Origin: Lachnospiraceae bacterium
GTDB taxonomy: Bacteria; Bacillota; Clostridia; Lachnospirales; Lachnospiraceae
NCBI GenBank assembly: GCA_017428105.1
Contig: JAFRRM010000004.1
Span: 1 to 64,000, forward strand
DNA length: 64,000 bases
Direction: 5' to 3'
A program made the position numbers and the translations under genes. The notes under the pieces are model-generated. The model saw only the letters and a list, made by a program, of their open reading frames with translations. It was not told where the DNA came from and made no database searches. Positions 9,962 to 18,389 of the stretch are shown here, piece after piece. Numbering within the stretch: position 1 is the first letter of the stretch; every line of letters begins with the position of its first letter.

Positions 9962-10180
9962 TGCCTTTCACGGAATCTGACCAAGGGACGCAAACTGTGT
10001 CAGAAGACCGTCCCCGGCGGCGGAGCCCCGGCAGGGGCGGTCCTTGGCCGTCCGCCAAACAGGGCCATTTGAGAACCGCCCCCCAATCGCCTCACTTGGC
10101 TGCCCGCCATACAGGGCTATTTAAGAACCGTCCCCCAATGGCCTCGTTCGTTGTTTTTTTACTCCGGTCCTGCTGACAGG
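9962..10180. repeat. Gap with degenerate GGGACGGT-type repeats between divergent genes
   Basis: The 390-base gap between the reductase (9873) and the SPFH gene (10264) has no credible gene. It holds GTCAGAAGACCGTCCCC near 10000 and two related blocks, AAACAGGGCCATTTGAGAAC near 10058 and ATACAGGGCTATTTAAGAAC near 10111, each followed by CGCCCCC or CGTCCCCC. The same AACAGGGCCATTT core forms the 32736-32784 terminator, so these look like decayed members of one hairpin family. Confidence 0.6.
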
Positions 10181-10194
10181 GGACTTGACAAATA

Positions 10195-10211
10195 GATATC
10201 ATTATGATATC
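10195..10211. promoter_or_regulatory. Perfect 17-nt palindrome, candidate operator upstream of SPFH gene
   Basis: GATATCAT-T-ATGATATC is a perfect inverted repeat. It begins five bases after a TTGACA box (10185-10190), so it covers the promoter spacer and -10 area. The RHH protein coded two genes downstream is a natural candidate to bind it (inference). Confidence 0.65.
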
Positions 10212-10263
10212 AAATAGATAACAGGCTATGCTCTTCGACTTTTTACTCTAAAAGGAGGCTGTG

Positions 10264-11286
10264 ATGAAAGAGGTCGTATTGAAAAAGAATAAAAACGGGC
10301 TGTTGATGATGGGGCTGTGGATCCTGCTGTACGCGGCGGCCATGGCGGGCTGCATCTGGGGCGCGATCAAAGCGGAAGAGAAAGTGACCTGGTGGTTCAT
10401 TCTGTCACTGGTATGGCTGTCTGTGGGCTGGCTCCCGGCTATGGGGCTCAAGGTCGTAGGGCCGCAGGAGGCGCTGGTGCTGACGCTGTTCGGCAAATAC
10501 GTCGGAACGATCCGGGACCCCGGATTCTATCAGGTGAACCCGTTCTGCGTGGCGGTGAATCCGGCGGCGGACACCAAACTGTCCCAGTCCGGCGACGTGG
10601 ACGGCGGCCGCCGGAAGGCGCTGGTCATCCCGGCCGGAAACGGTGCGGGCATCGCTTTCAATAAGCAGTTCGGCAAGAAGATCTCCCTGAAGGCCATGAC
10701 GCTGAGCAATGCCCGCCAGAAGATCAACGACTGCCTGGGGAATCCGGTGGAGATCAGCATCGCCGTGATCTGGCGTGTGGTCGATACCGCCAAAGCGGTG
10801 TTCGAGGTGGACAATTACAAGGAATACCTGTCCCTGCAGTGCGACGCGGCGCTGCGCGACATCGTGCAGATCTATCCCTACGACGTCTCCCCGGGCGTGG
10901 ATACCACGGGCGACGGCGTGGCGGACGAAGGCTCTCTGCGCGGGTCCAGTGAAGTGGTGGCCGCCCGGATCCGCGATGAGATCCAGGCCAAGGTGGCCGG
11001 TGCGGGCCTGGAGATCCTGGAAGCCCGCATCACGTATCTGGCTTATGCCACGGAGATCGCGGCGGTCATGCTGCAGCGCCAGCAGGCCCGGGCCATCATC
11101 GACGCCCGGAAAATGATCGTGGACGGCGCCGTGGGCATGGTGGAAATGGCGCTGGAGCGCCTGTCTGAAAACCACACCGTGGAACTGGATGAAGAGCGGA
11201 AGGCGGCCATGGTCTCCAACCTGCTGGTGGTGCTCTGCGGCAACAAGGACGCCCAGCCGGTGGTAAATTCCGGGAGCCTGTACTGA
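10264..11286 (+). CDS. SPFH/Band 7 domain membrane protein
   Basis: This 340-aa protein has two hydrophobic helices near the N-terminus (about 12-33 and 39-57), then an SPFH domain ([60 protein letters not shown]) and a helical tail. SPFH proteins form membrane-associated oligomeric scaffolds, often tied to stress or protease control. The frame opens at GTG 10261, but AAAGGAGG ends at 10258, giving only 2 bases to the GTG and 5 to the ATG at 10264, so I choose the ATG. It is followed after 42 bases by a ribbon-helix-helix gene and likely co-transcribed with it and perhaps the ABC genes. Confidence 0.88.
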   Translation: MKEVVLKKNKNGLLMMGLWILLYAAAMAGCIWGAIKAEEKVTWWFILSLVWLSVGWLPAMGLKVVGPQEALVLTLFGKYVGTIRDPGFYQVNPFCVAVNPAADTKLSQSGDVDGGRRKALVIPAGNGAGIAFNKQFGKKISLKAMTLSNARQKINDCLGNPVEISIAVIWRVVDTAKAVFEVDNYKEYLSLQCDAALRDIVQIYPYDVSPGVDTTGDGVADEGSLRGSSEVVAARIRDEIQAKVAGAGLEILEARITYLAYATEIAAVMLQRQQARAIIDARKMIVDGAVGMVEMALERLSENHTVELDEERKAAMVSNLLVVLCGNKDAQPVVNSGSLY

Positions 11287-11328
11287 TGACGGTTCGGAGA
11301 CGGACCGGGCCCGCAGGAGGAAAGCCTC

Positions 11329-11532
11329 ATGAATGAAACACAGAAAAAACAGATCCCCCTGCGTCTGTCCCCCAAGCTGTACGCCGCCATCGCCGCCTGG
11401 GCGGAGGATGATTTCCGCTCGGTCAACGGGCAGATCGAATATCTGCTGACGGAATGCGTGAAGCAGCGGAAAAAAAACGGGAAATACGTGTCGGAAAGTA
11501 TAGACGAACCGATACAGTTGGATATACAATAA
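11329..11532 (+). CDS. Arc-like ribbon-helix-helix DNA-binding protein, 67 aa
   Basis: The core [20 protein letters not shown] reads as the beta strand and first helix of an Arc/MetJ-type fold, and [19 protein letters not shown] as the second helix. Such proteins bind palindromic operators as dimers of dimers. A GGAGGAAAGCCTC site precedes the ATG. The gene lies between the SPFH and ABC genes, all on the + strand; autoregulation at the palindrome 10195-10211 is a reasonable inference but unproven. Confidence 0.8.
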   Translation: MNETQKKQIPLRLSPKLYAAIAAWAEDDFRSVNGQIEYLLTECVKQRKKNGKYVSESIDEPIQLDIQ

Positions 11533-11613
11533 AACATGACCCGCGGCCGCCGGCCCCGGACCCGCCGAAACAGAAATGGCAGTCATCGAAGGACGATAAA
11601 GGAGAGAAACAGT

Positions 11614-12321
11614 ATGCTTCGCATTGAAAACCTGACCAAGAAATACGGGAGCAAAGCCGCGGTGGATGACCTGACGCTGCACATCGCCCCCGGCGAGATC
11701 TACGGCTTCATCGGCCACAACGGCGCCGGCAAGACCACCACGCTGCGCAGCGTGGCCGGCATCCAGCAGTTTGACACGGGAGAGGTCTTCATCGACGGTG
11801 TCGACCTGAAGCGGGACCCGCTGGAGTGCAAGCGCCGCATGGCGTATATCCCGGACAACCCGGACCTGTACGATTACATGACCGGGATGAAGTACCTGAA
11901 CTTCATTGCGGATATCTTCGGGGTGGATACGGCCGCCCGGAAGGAGCGCATCGCGGAACTGGCGGCGCGCTTTGAACTGACGGACAACCTGGGCCAGCCC
12001 ATCGCCGCATATTCCCACGGCATGAAGCAGAAGCTGGCGGTGATCAGTGCCTGGCTGCACGAGCCGCGCCTGATCCTGATGGACGAGCCCTTCGTGGGCC
12101 TGGATCCCAAGGCCGCCCATCTGCTGAAGGAGATGATGCGGGAGCTCTGCGACCGCGGCGGCGCCATTTTCTTCTCCACCCACGTGCTGGAAGTGGCGGA
12201 AAAGCTGTGCGATAAGGTCGCCATCATCAAGGAAGGCCGGCTGATCCGGTCCGGCACCATGGAAGAAGTGAAGGGCGATGATTCGCTGGAGGAAGTATTC
12301 CTGGAACTGGAGGCGGAATAA
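11614..12321 (+). CDS. ABC transporter ATP-binding protein
   Basis: The 235-aa nucleotide-binding subunit has Walker A GHNGAGKTT (34-42), a signature variant SHGMKQK at about 134 in place of LSGGQ, Walker B LILMDEP with Asp157-Glu158, and an H-loop (STHVLEVAE). The variant signature and lack of extra domains fit the ABC-2 exporter group (for example the YtrB or EcsA type). I start it at 11614, behind AAAGGAGA at 8 bases; the longer frame from 11536 adds 26 arginine-rich residues. Its stop overlaps the permease start by one base, so the two are translationally linked. Confidence 0.92.
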   Translation: MLRIENLTKKYGSKAAVDDLTLHIAPGEIYGFIGHNGAGKTTTLRSVAGIQQFDTGEVFIDGVDLKRDPLECKRRMAYIPDNPDLYDYMTGMKYLNFIADIFGVDTAARKERIAELAARFELTDNLGQPIAAYSHGMKQKLAVISAWLHEPRLILMDEPFVGLDPKAAHLLKEMMRELCDRGGAIFFSTHVLEVAEKLCDKVAIIKEGRLIRSGTMEEVKGDDSLEEVFLELEAE

Positions 12322-13916
12322 TGCTCGGATTACTGATCAGAAAACAGCTGCGCGAACAGTACGCCGGCTGGTTCTATAACCCGAAAAAGAACACGGCCCG
12401 CTCCCGTGTGGCGACGGCGGGCATGATCCTGATGACGATCGTGTTCGGCCTGGGCGTGTTCGGCGGTCTGATGACGGCACTGGGCCTTACGCTCTGCGAC
12501 CCGATGGAACAGACCGGGATGATCTGGCTGTATTTCACGATAGTCGGGGCGATCGGACTTCTGCTCGGCGTGGTGGGCGGCGCCTTTTCGGCCTATACCA
12601 ACCTGTACAAGGGCAAAGACAACGATCAGCTGCTGGCGCTGCCGATCCCGCCGGGGGACATTATCGGTTCCCGTATCATCAGCGTGTTCCTGGTCACCGG
12701 CATGTTCAGCCTGATCGCGGTCCTGCCGCCCCTGGTGGTGTACTGGATCAAGAGCGGAGCAACCTTCAAAAAAGTGGCGGGGGGCCTGCTGTTCGCCCTG
12801 GCCATCTCCCTGATCGCGCTGGTACTGGGCTGCCTGCTGGGCCTGGTCGTGGCAAAGGTCAGCACGAAACTGAAGAATAAGAGCATCATCACGGTGCTGG
12901 TCTCCCTGCTGATCATGGCGCTGTATTACGTCTTCTATTTCCGCTTCCAGATGCTGCTGCAGCAGATCACGCGGGATCCGGAGGCGTTCCGCAAACTGGA
13001 GGAGATCCCGGGCCTTAAGGCCTTCGGACTGGCGGGCACCGGAGAATGGGGCCCTCTGCTGATCATGCTGGCCGTGACGGCGGTACTGATCGCGGTGACG
13101 CTCTATCTGCTGATCCGCAGCTTTTACCGCATCATCTCCGAGTCCGCCCAGGTGAGCCGGGTCAATTATAAGGTGAAGAACGAGGCGCAGAAATCGACGG
13201 GCAGAGCCCTGCTGGGCCGGGAATTAAAGCATCTGACCTCCAGCCCGGGCTATATGCTGAACGCAGCGCTGGGGTCCGTGTTCCTGGTGCTGGCCGGCGG
13301 CGCCGTCCTGTTTAAGGGAGGCGATCTGCTGGACCTGCTCCGCGAGGACGGCGGGGCAAATCTGATGGACATCCTGACAGTGGTGGCCGCTGCGGCGCTG
13401 GGCATGCTGTCGGGCATGAATACCCTGACGGCGCCGTCGGTCTCGCTGGAAGGCAGGAGCCTGTGGATCGTGCGGTCCCTGCCCGTGGACAGCTGGCAGG
13501 TCCTGAAGGCCAAGCTGGGCATGCACCTTCTGGTGACCAGCGTCCCGACGCTGTTCTGCAGTCTCTGCCTCATCCTGGTGATCAAGTCGGATATCGTCGG
13601 CCTGCTGCTGATCCTCATCTTCCCGCAGCTGTGCGTCCTGCTGTTCGCCTCCTTCGGCCTGATGATGGGCGTGCTGCGGCCGAACCTGAACTGGACCAAC
13701 GAAATGGTTCCCGTCAAGCAGTCCCTGGCCGTTATGCTGACCATGTTCGGCGGCATGTTTTACGGCGTCGCGCTGGGCGGCCTGTATTTCCTGGTCGGCG
13801 TGAAGATCGGCGCCACGCTTTACCTGGTCCTGGCCTCCGTCCTGACAGCCGTCCTGGCCGTCCTGATCCTGCTCTGGCTGAAGAACCGCGGGACGAAGCG
13901 GTTCGAGGAGCTGTAA
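12321..13916 (+). CDS. ABC-2 type transporter permease
   Basis: The 531-aa partner of the ATPase has about 12 hydrophobic segments, with a pair near the N-terminus (MILMTIVFGLGVFGGLMTAL) and a cluster at the C-terminus (LYLVLASVLTAVLAVLILLW). The middle segment holds a cytoplasmic loop (RVNYKVKNEAQKSTGRALLG). It resembles the large ABC-2 permeases of Bacillota whose cargo is unknown. The ATG overlaps the stop of the ATPase as TAATG. A terminator follows. Confidence 0.85.
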   Translation: MLGLLIRKQLREQYAGWFYNPKKNTARSRVATAGMILMTIVFGLGVFGGLMTALGLTLCDPMEQTGMIWLYFTIVGAIGLLLGVVGGAFSAYTNLYKGKDNDQLLALPIPPGDIIGSRIISVFLVTGMFSLIAVLPPLVVYWIKSGATFKKVAGGLLFALAISLIALVLGCLLGLVVAKVSTKLKNKSIITVLVSLLIMALYYVFYFRFQMLLQQITRDPEAFRKLEEIPGLKAFGLAGTGEWGPLLIMLAVTAVLIAVTLYLLIRSFYRIISESAQVSRVNYKVKNEAQKSTGRALLGRELKHLTSSPGYMLNAALGSVFLVLAGGAVLFKGGDLLDLLREDGGANLMDILTVVAAAALGMLSGMNTLTAPSVSLEGRSLWIVRSLPVDSWQVLKAKLGMHLLVTSVPTLFCSLCLILVIKSDIVGLLLILIFPQLCVLLFASFGLMMGVLRPNLNWTNEMVPVKQSLAVMLTMFGGMFYGVALGGLYFLVGVKIGATLYLVLASVLTAVLAVLILLWLKNRGTKRFEEL

Positions 13917-13933
13917 ATCATCTGGACCAATAA

Positions 13934-13980
13934 AAAAAACGGGACCGTTCGGGGATAGTCTCCTAACGGTCCCGTTTTTT
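13934..13980 (+). terminator. Terminator after the ABC permease
   Basis: A stem pairs the A-run and ACGGGACCGTT at 13934-13949 with AACGGTCCCGT at 13965-13975 onward, and ends in TTTTTT. Because the 5' side is A-rich it can also work on the minus strand for the converging VWA gene. Confidence 0.85.
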
Positions 13981-13997
13981 GTATGGTGACGGGAAAA

Positions 13998-14022
13998 TGA
14001 CAGGGGGACGGTTCCTTTGTCA
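13998..14022. repeat. TGACAG hairpin repeat copy
   Basis: The element starts TGACAGGGGGACGGTTCC and ends TTTGTCA. As RNA it can pair over 11 positions (several G-U) around a 3-base loop. The identical 25 bases occur at 16733-16757 and 39097-39121. Confidence 0.8.
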
Positions 14023-14075
14023 GAACACCGGGCAAAGGGGCCGTCTCCCTGCTAAAAACAATGTCGGAAAGGATG

Positions 14076-14112
14076 GCTTCGGACGGCAGGGTCAGGAAGT
14101 GCCGTCCGAAGC
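14076..14112 (-). terminator. Terminator of the sigma factor / VWA operon
   Basis: A perfect 13-bp stem (14076-14088 with 14100-14112) lies 8 bases beyond the VWA stop codon on the minus strand. The downstream T-rich tract is about 20 bases further on, so termination may be imperfect. Confidence 0.6.
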
Positions 14113-14119
14113 GGTCCTG

Positions 14120-16123
14120 TCAGTGCAGCGGGTAATCGATGCGCAGGCTCTCGCGGATCAGCCGGATGCATTCTTCGCGGAAATCGTCGGAGGCGAGGGT
14201 TTCCATCTGCCGGATCCATTCGCTGTTATTGAGTTCGCCGGCGTATTCGGAGCGGCGCAGTTCCATGCCCCAGTGCGCGATGCCGGCGGCCCAGAAGGCG
14301 TTGGCGGAAAGTTCGGGGGTATAGGCGTCCGCGGCCAGCGGGTAGGTCAGAAGTTCGGAGGCGCCGCCGACCGGCTCTTTATAGCGGATGTTCAGGACCA
14401 GCCATTCGTCCGTGTTCGTGAGGGTGGGGGCGTCGCCGCCCTGGGGCTGGCTGTAGCGGGATTCCACGGCCGGGATCTCGAAATCCGAGCCGGCGGGAAT
14501 GATCTCATAGAGGGCCGTGACCTGATGGCCGGAGCCCAGTTCGCCGCCGTCTTTGGTGTCGTCCGCGAAATCCTCCGCATCCATCACGCGGTTTTCATAC
14601 CCGATCAGGCGGTAGCCCTTGACCATTGCAGGGTTGAATTCGACCTGCAGCTTCACGTCCCTGGCGACCGTAAACAGCGTGCCGCCGGCTTCCTCCACCA
14701 GGACCCTGCGCGCTTCGGCGATGTCGTCGATGTAATAATAATTGCCGTTGCCGTTGTCCGCCATGGCTTCCATCTTGTTGTCCTTGATGTTGCCCATGCC
14801 GTAGCCCAGGACGGAGAGGAATACGCCGCTCTGCGCTTTGTGCTGCACCAGGCGGGTCAGTTCGCCTTCCGAGGTCACGCCGACGTTGAAGTCGCCGTCC
14901 GTGGCCAGGATGATGCGGTTGTTGCCGCCGGGGATGAAGTGGCGCTCCGCCGCGTCGTAGGCCATGCGCAGGGCCTGCTCGCCGTTGGTGCAGCCGGAGG
15001 CGGTCAGATCCTCCAGCGCGCTCATGATGCGGGCCTGTTCGTTCCCGGAGACGCCGTCCAGGACCAGGCGTTCCGAGCCGGAATACGTGATGATGGTAAT
15101 CCGGTCGTTTTCCGTGAGGTTCTCCGCCAGCGTCATGAAGGAACGCTGGACCAGCGGCAGCTTTTCGGGCGTGCTCATGGAGCCGGAAACGTCGATCAGG
15201 AAGACCAGGTTGGAGGGAGGAAGGGTGTCCGCGTCCAGTTTCTTCGCCTGCAGGCCGATCAGCAGCAGATGGGCCTGGCTGTTCCAGGGACAGTCGGAGA
15301 GTTCCAGCGTGACGCCGAAGGGCTCGCCGTCCGCGGGTTCCGCATAATCGTAGCGGAAATAATTGATCAGTTCCTCGAGGCGGACCGCGTCTTTGGGGAT
15401 CGCGGTGCCGTTTTGGATCAGGCGCCGCAGGTTGGAATAGGCGGCCGTGTCCACGTCGGCTGCGAAAGTCGAGAAGGGAGAGGTCAGGACGCTCAGGAAG
15501 CCGTTTTCCTGAATATAGTCATACTCCTCCGTGTTCCAGCCCGGGGTGTAGATATAGGAGACGGGGGGGACTTCGGCGGGCGCGTAATTCGTTTTGGGAA
15601 CGTTACTACACGGCGCTGCCATAAAGGGGGGCCAGCCTGCCGAAACTGACGGCGCAGGCTGCGCGGCTTCTGCGGCGTCCTGCGTGAGGTCCGTTTCGGT
15701 GGGGGTCGTCTGCACGGGGGTCGTCTGCATGGGGGCCGTCTGCACGGGGGTCGTCTGCATGGGGGCCGTCTGCACGGGGGTCGTCTGCACGGGAAGGGCA
15801 GACGGCTCGGTGACCTGCCCCGCGGGGTCCGCGGAGATCTGCGCAGGCTTCTGCTGACGGCTGAAAACGCCGGACACGGCAGCCGTGATCAGCACCAGGC
15901 ACAGGCAGGCGGCGATGGCGGCCCAGCCGGTCCATTTCGGGAGACGGCGGAGCTTCCTGCCGCCGGCATCGGGGCGGGCGGGGGCGGCCTGCGGAGCGTC
16001 CTCTTTCAGCGCATCCGTGCTCCGCCGGGCTGCTTCCCCGTCTTTTTTCAGGATCCGGGCGTATTCGCCGGCCCATTTTTCATCGATCTCGTTTAAGGCG
16101 TCCTGCCATATTTCTTTCTTCAT
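14120..16123 (-). CDS. Membrane-anchored von Willebrand factor A (YfbK-like) protein
   Basis: The 667-aa protein starts with a short charged cytoplasmic segment and one transmembrane helix (about 68-88, WAAIAACLCLVLITAAVSG), like an anti-sigma factor. A linker with the decapeptide TTPVQTAPMQ repeated follows. The rest matches the YfbK family: an N-terminal region (LSVLTSPFSTFAADVDTAAYSNLRR), a VWA domain with an intact MIDAS DVSGS at Asp311, and a C-terminal domain like DUF3520 (LSANAFWAAGIAHWGMELRRSEY). The VWA domain likely binds a divalent metal and a protein partner outside the cell. Its ATG overlaps the sigma factor stop (ATGA), so the pair is translated together and may form a sigma/anti-sigma unit (inference). 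Confidence 0.88.
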   Translation of the reverse strand: MKKEIWQDALNEIDEKWAGEYARILKKDGEAARRSTDALKEDAPQAAPARPDAGGRKLRRLPKWTGWAAIAACLCLVLITAAVSGVFSRQQKPAQISADPAGQVTEPSALPVQTTPVQTAPMQTTPVQTAPMQTTPVQTTPTETDLTQDAAEAAQPAPSVSAGWPPFMAAPCSNVPKTNYAPAEVPPVSYIYTPGWNTEEYDYIQENGFLSVLTSPFSTFAADVDTAAYSNLRRLIQNGTAIPKDAVRLEELINYFRYDYAEPADGEPFGVTLELSDCPWNSQAHLLLIGLQAKKLDADTLPPSNLVFLIDVSGSMSTPEKLPLVQRSFMTLAENLTENDRITIITYSGSERLVLDGVSGNEQARIMSALEDLTASGCTNGEQALRMAYDAAERHFIPGGNNRIILATDGDFNVGVTSEGELTRLVQHKAQSGVFLSVLGYGMGNIKDNKMEAMADNGNGNYYYIDDIAEARRVLVEEAGGTLFTVARDVKLQVEFNPAMVKGYRLIGYENRVMDAEDFADDTKDGGELGSGHQVTALYEIIPAGSDFEIPAVESRYSQPQGGDAPTLTNTDEWLVLNIRYKEPVGGASELLTYPLAADAYTPELSANAFWAAGIAHWGMELRRSEYAGELNNSEWIRQMETLASDDFREECIRLIRESLRIDYPLH
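15699..15796 (-). repeat. 30-bp tandem repeat coding the TTPVQTAPMQ linker
   Basis: A 30-base unit encoding the decapeptide TTPVQTAPMQ is present about two and a half times with near-identical bases, followed by TTPVQTTPTET. The near identity points to recent copy-number change. Confidence 0.8.
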
Positions 16124-16713
16124 ACCGCAAAACCTTCGCTTTCCAGTTTTTTCTTCAGGGAGTGCCGCAGGGCTTTCAGTTCTTTTTCGATCGTGGAAGT
16201 GCTGACGCCCATGGCCGCCGCCATTTCCCTGACCGCCTCCGCGCCGTACCAGCGGCGCAGGAAGATCTCCCGGCGCCGGGGCTTCTGCTCCGCCAGAAAC
16301 GCGTTCAGGCAGCGCCCCAGCTCCTTCGCCATCAGCTCGTCCTCCGTTCCGGAATCGGAGGGCAGGAGCTCCGCCAGTTCGTCCAGCGCCGTCAGGCAGT
16401 CGCCGGGAACGGCGCCGGCCCGGCTGTTATGCCGCTGCCGGTCGATGGCCGCGCGGCGGGCCAGGGTGGTCAGGAACGCGGGCAGCGAGGCCGGGCGGTG
16501 CGGCGGGATCGCCTGCCACAGCCGCAGCATCGTATCGCTCACCGCCTCCTCCCGGTCGCGCGCATCTCCCAGGAACCGGGAGACCAGCCGCTTCATCAGC
16601 GCGCCGTACCGCTCCTGGACGGCCTCCAGGGCCGCCTCCTCCCGGCGGAACAGCCCTTCGGTCAGGGCTTCATCCGTCGCATAAAGCAGATTTTGCTGGC
16701 GCATCGATTCCAT
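16120..16713 (-). CDS. Sigma-70 family RNA polymerase sigma factor (ECF-like)
   Basis: This 197-aa protein has region 2 (YGALMKRLVSRFLGDARDRE, SDTMLRLWQAIP, FLTTLARRAAIDRQRHN) and region 4 (RREIFLRRWYGAEAVREMAA, MGVSTSTIEKELKALRHSLK), and lacks region 3, as in ECF sigma factors. It should direct RNA polymerase to a small regulon. The start is behind CAGGAGATGCC. It overlaps the downstream VWA gene by four bases. The upstream 320-base gap contains three TGACAG-type hairpins and no clear promoter for it. Confidence 0.88.
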   Translation of the reverse strand: MESMRQQNLLYATDEALTEGLFRREEAALEAVQERYGALMKRLVSRFLGDARDREEAVSDTMLRLWQAIPPHRPASLPAFLTTLARRAAIDRQRHNSRAGAVPGDCLTALDELAELLPSDSGTEDELMAKELGRCLNAFLAEQKPRRREIFLRRWYGAEAVREMAAAMGVSTSTIEKELKALRHSLKKKLESEGFAV

Positions 16714-17034
16714 GGCATCTCCTGGCGTTTTCTGACAGGGGGACGGTTCCTTTGTCAGATTTTTTCCCTCTGACGGGGGCGGTCCCCTTGACAGGTTTTC
16801 CTGCTGATGACAGGGGGTGTGCCGCTGTCATCATTTAGTCCCTTTACCTGTTCTGTCGAAGAAAAAACGGAAATCCGTAAAAAAGTTTTTGCCGGATCGT
16901 CTCCATAGTATCATTCCCGGAGCGGCCGGTCAAGAAACGGAGCGTCCGGCCTGGCGGCGGGCGGCGGCTGAAAAACTTGACAGCGGCCGCTTTTTGTATG
17001 ATATTGTAAGAAAAAAGACCGGTAAGGGGAAACA
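16714..17034. repeat. Gap with three TGACAG-type hairpin repeats
   Basis: Between the sigma factor and the aldo/keto reductase lie three hairpin elements: 16733-16757 (identical to 13998-14022), 16770-16794 (CTGACGGGGGCGGTCC then CCTTGACAG) and 16806-16832 (GATGACAG...CTGTCATC, perfect 8-bp arms). No gene is credible here. The promoter of the reductase is at the right end. Confidence 0.75.
16977..17005 (+). promoter_or_regulatory. Promoter of the second aldo/keto reductase
   Basis: TTGACA (16977-16982), a 17-base spacer and GATATT (17000-17005); the start codon is 29 bases downstream. Confidence 0.6.
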
Positions 17035-18249
17035 ATGCAATACCGAAAAGACCGAAACGGCGAAAAACTCTCGATGCTGGGCTACGGCTGCATGCGTTTT
17101 ACGGCAAAGGGCCGCGGCATCGATATCGACAAGGCGGAACAGGAGATTCTGACCGCTTACCGGGCCGGTGTCAATTACTATGATACGGCTTACGTCTACC
17201 CCGGCAGCGAGGCGGCCCTCGGCGAGATCCTGGAGCGGAACCGCCTGCGCGATCAGGTGAACATCGCGACAAAACTGCCGCAGTACATGGTCGGCAGCCG
17301 GGCGGCGATTGACAGATACTTTAACGAGGAGCTCTCGCGTCTGCGCACGGATCATATCGATTACTACCTGATGCACATGATCACGGACGTGTTCCAGTGG
17401 GAGCGGCTCCTGGGCTTCGGGATCGCGGACTGGATCGCGGAGAAAAAAGCGGCCGGACAGATCCGGAACATCGGTTTTTCTTTTCACGGGAATTCGGAAA
17501 TGTTCCTGAAGGTCCTGGACGCCTATGACTGGGATTTCTGCCAGATCCAGTACAACTATCTGGACGAGGTCTCCCAGGCAGGGAAGAAAGGCCTGAAGGC
17601 GGCGGCCGAAAAGGGCATCCCGGTCATCATCATGGAACCGCTGCGCGGCGGAAAGCTCGTCAACATGCTGCCGGATGCCGCCCGGAAAGCGATGGCGGAT
17701 TCCGGCAAAGGCTGGAGCGCGGCGGAATGGGGCCTCCGCTGGCTTTATGACCAGCCGGAAGTGACGGTCGTGCTTTCGGGCATGAATTCCGTTGAAATGG
17801 TGGAAGAAAACTGCCGCATCGCGGCCGAGGCGGAGGCGGGCAGCTGGACGGAGAAGGAATTCGGGGTCATCGGCCGCGTCGTGAAAGAGATCCGCACGAG
17901 AGAAAAGGTCGGCTGCACCGGCTGCCGTTACTGCATGCCCTGCCCGAAAGGCGTGGATATTCCCGGCGCGTTCCGCTGCTGGAATGAAATGTTCATCGAA
18001 TCCAGGACCAAGGCCCGCTTTGCCTATGCGCAGACGGTGGGCATGACCAAGAAACCGGCTTTTGCCTCGCAGTGCGTGGGGTGCGGCAGGTGCGAGCAGC
18101 ACTGCCCGCAGAACCTGCCGATCCGGCAGCTTTTAAAGGAGGCGGATAAAGCCCTCAGGCCGCTGCCGTATAAGGCCGGGATCAACATCGCCCGGAAATT
18201 CATGTTCCGGAAAGGGAAGAAGGATCAGCCGGATATTTCAAGCCGATAG
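17035..18249 (+). CDS. Aldo/keto reductase with C-terminal 4Fe-4S motifs (second copy type)
   Basis: The 404-aa protein has an aldo/keto reductase domain (GYGCMRFTAKGRGIDIDKA, NYYDTAYVYPGSEAALGEIL) and a ferredoxin-type tail with CTGCRYCMPCPKG and CVGCGRCEQHCPQNLP. It is longer than the 8851-9873 enzyme and only distantly similar, so it is a family relative rather than a recent duplicate. The substrate is unknown. The start fits GGTAAGGGGAAACA upstream. It has its own promoter and shares a two-way terminator with the converging fchA gene. Confidence 0.9.
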   Translation: MQYRKDRNGEKLSMLGYGCMRFTAKGRGIDIDKAEQEILTAYRAGVNYYDTAYVYPGSEAALGEILERNRLRDQVNIATKLPQYMVGSRAAIDRYFNEELSRLRTDHIDYYLMHMITDVFQWERLLGFGIADWIAEKKAAGQIRNIGFSFHGNSEMFLKVLDAYDWDFCQIQYNYLDEVSQAGKKGLKAAAEKGIPVIIMEPLRGGKLVNMLPDAARKAMADSGKGWSAAEWGLRWLYDQPEVTVVLSGMNSVEMVEENCRIAAEAEAGSWTEKEFGVIGRVVKEIRTREKVGCTGCRYCMPCPKGVDIPGAFRCWNEMFIESRTKARFAYAQTVGMTKKPAFASQCVGCGRCEQHCPQNLPIRQLLKEADKALRPLPYKAGINIARKFMFRKGKKDQPDISSR

Positions 18250-18321
18250 CACCCGGCACGGAAGAGAGGATCGGACCCTGCCCGGCAGGGAGTTACCGCT
18301 GCGGAACAGGATAAAAGGACT

Positions 18322-18382
18322 AAAAAAAGAGCCGTGAAAAGCGTCATTCAGAACGGACAGCGCTTCTTCACGGCCCTTTTTG
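18322..18382. terminator. Two-way terminator between the reductase and fchA
   Basis: AAAAAAAGAGCCGTGAA (18323-18338) can pair with TTCACGGCCCTTTTT (18367-18380), with an inner AGCG/CGCT stem. A-run and T-run flanks suit termination from both strands, as needed by the converging genes. Confidence 0.75.
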
Positions 18383-18389
18383 CGTCAGG

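Noticed and set aside
10258..10263. GTG at 10261 as start of the SPFH gene
   Set aside because: Only 2 bases separate it from AAAGGAGG; the ATG at 10264 has a normal 5-base spacing.
13979..15649. 556-codon + strand frame over the VWA gene
   Set aside because: Antisense shadow; begins within a repeat element and shows no domain.
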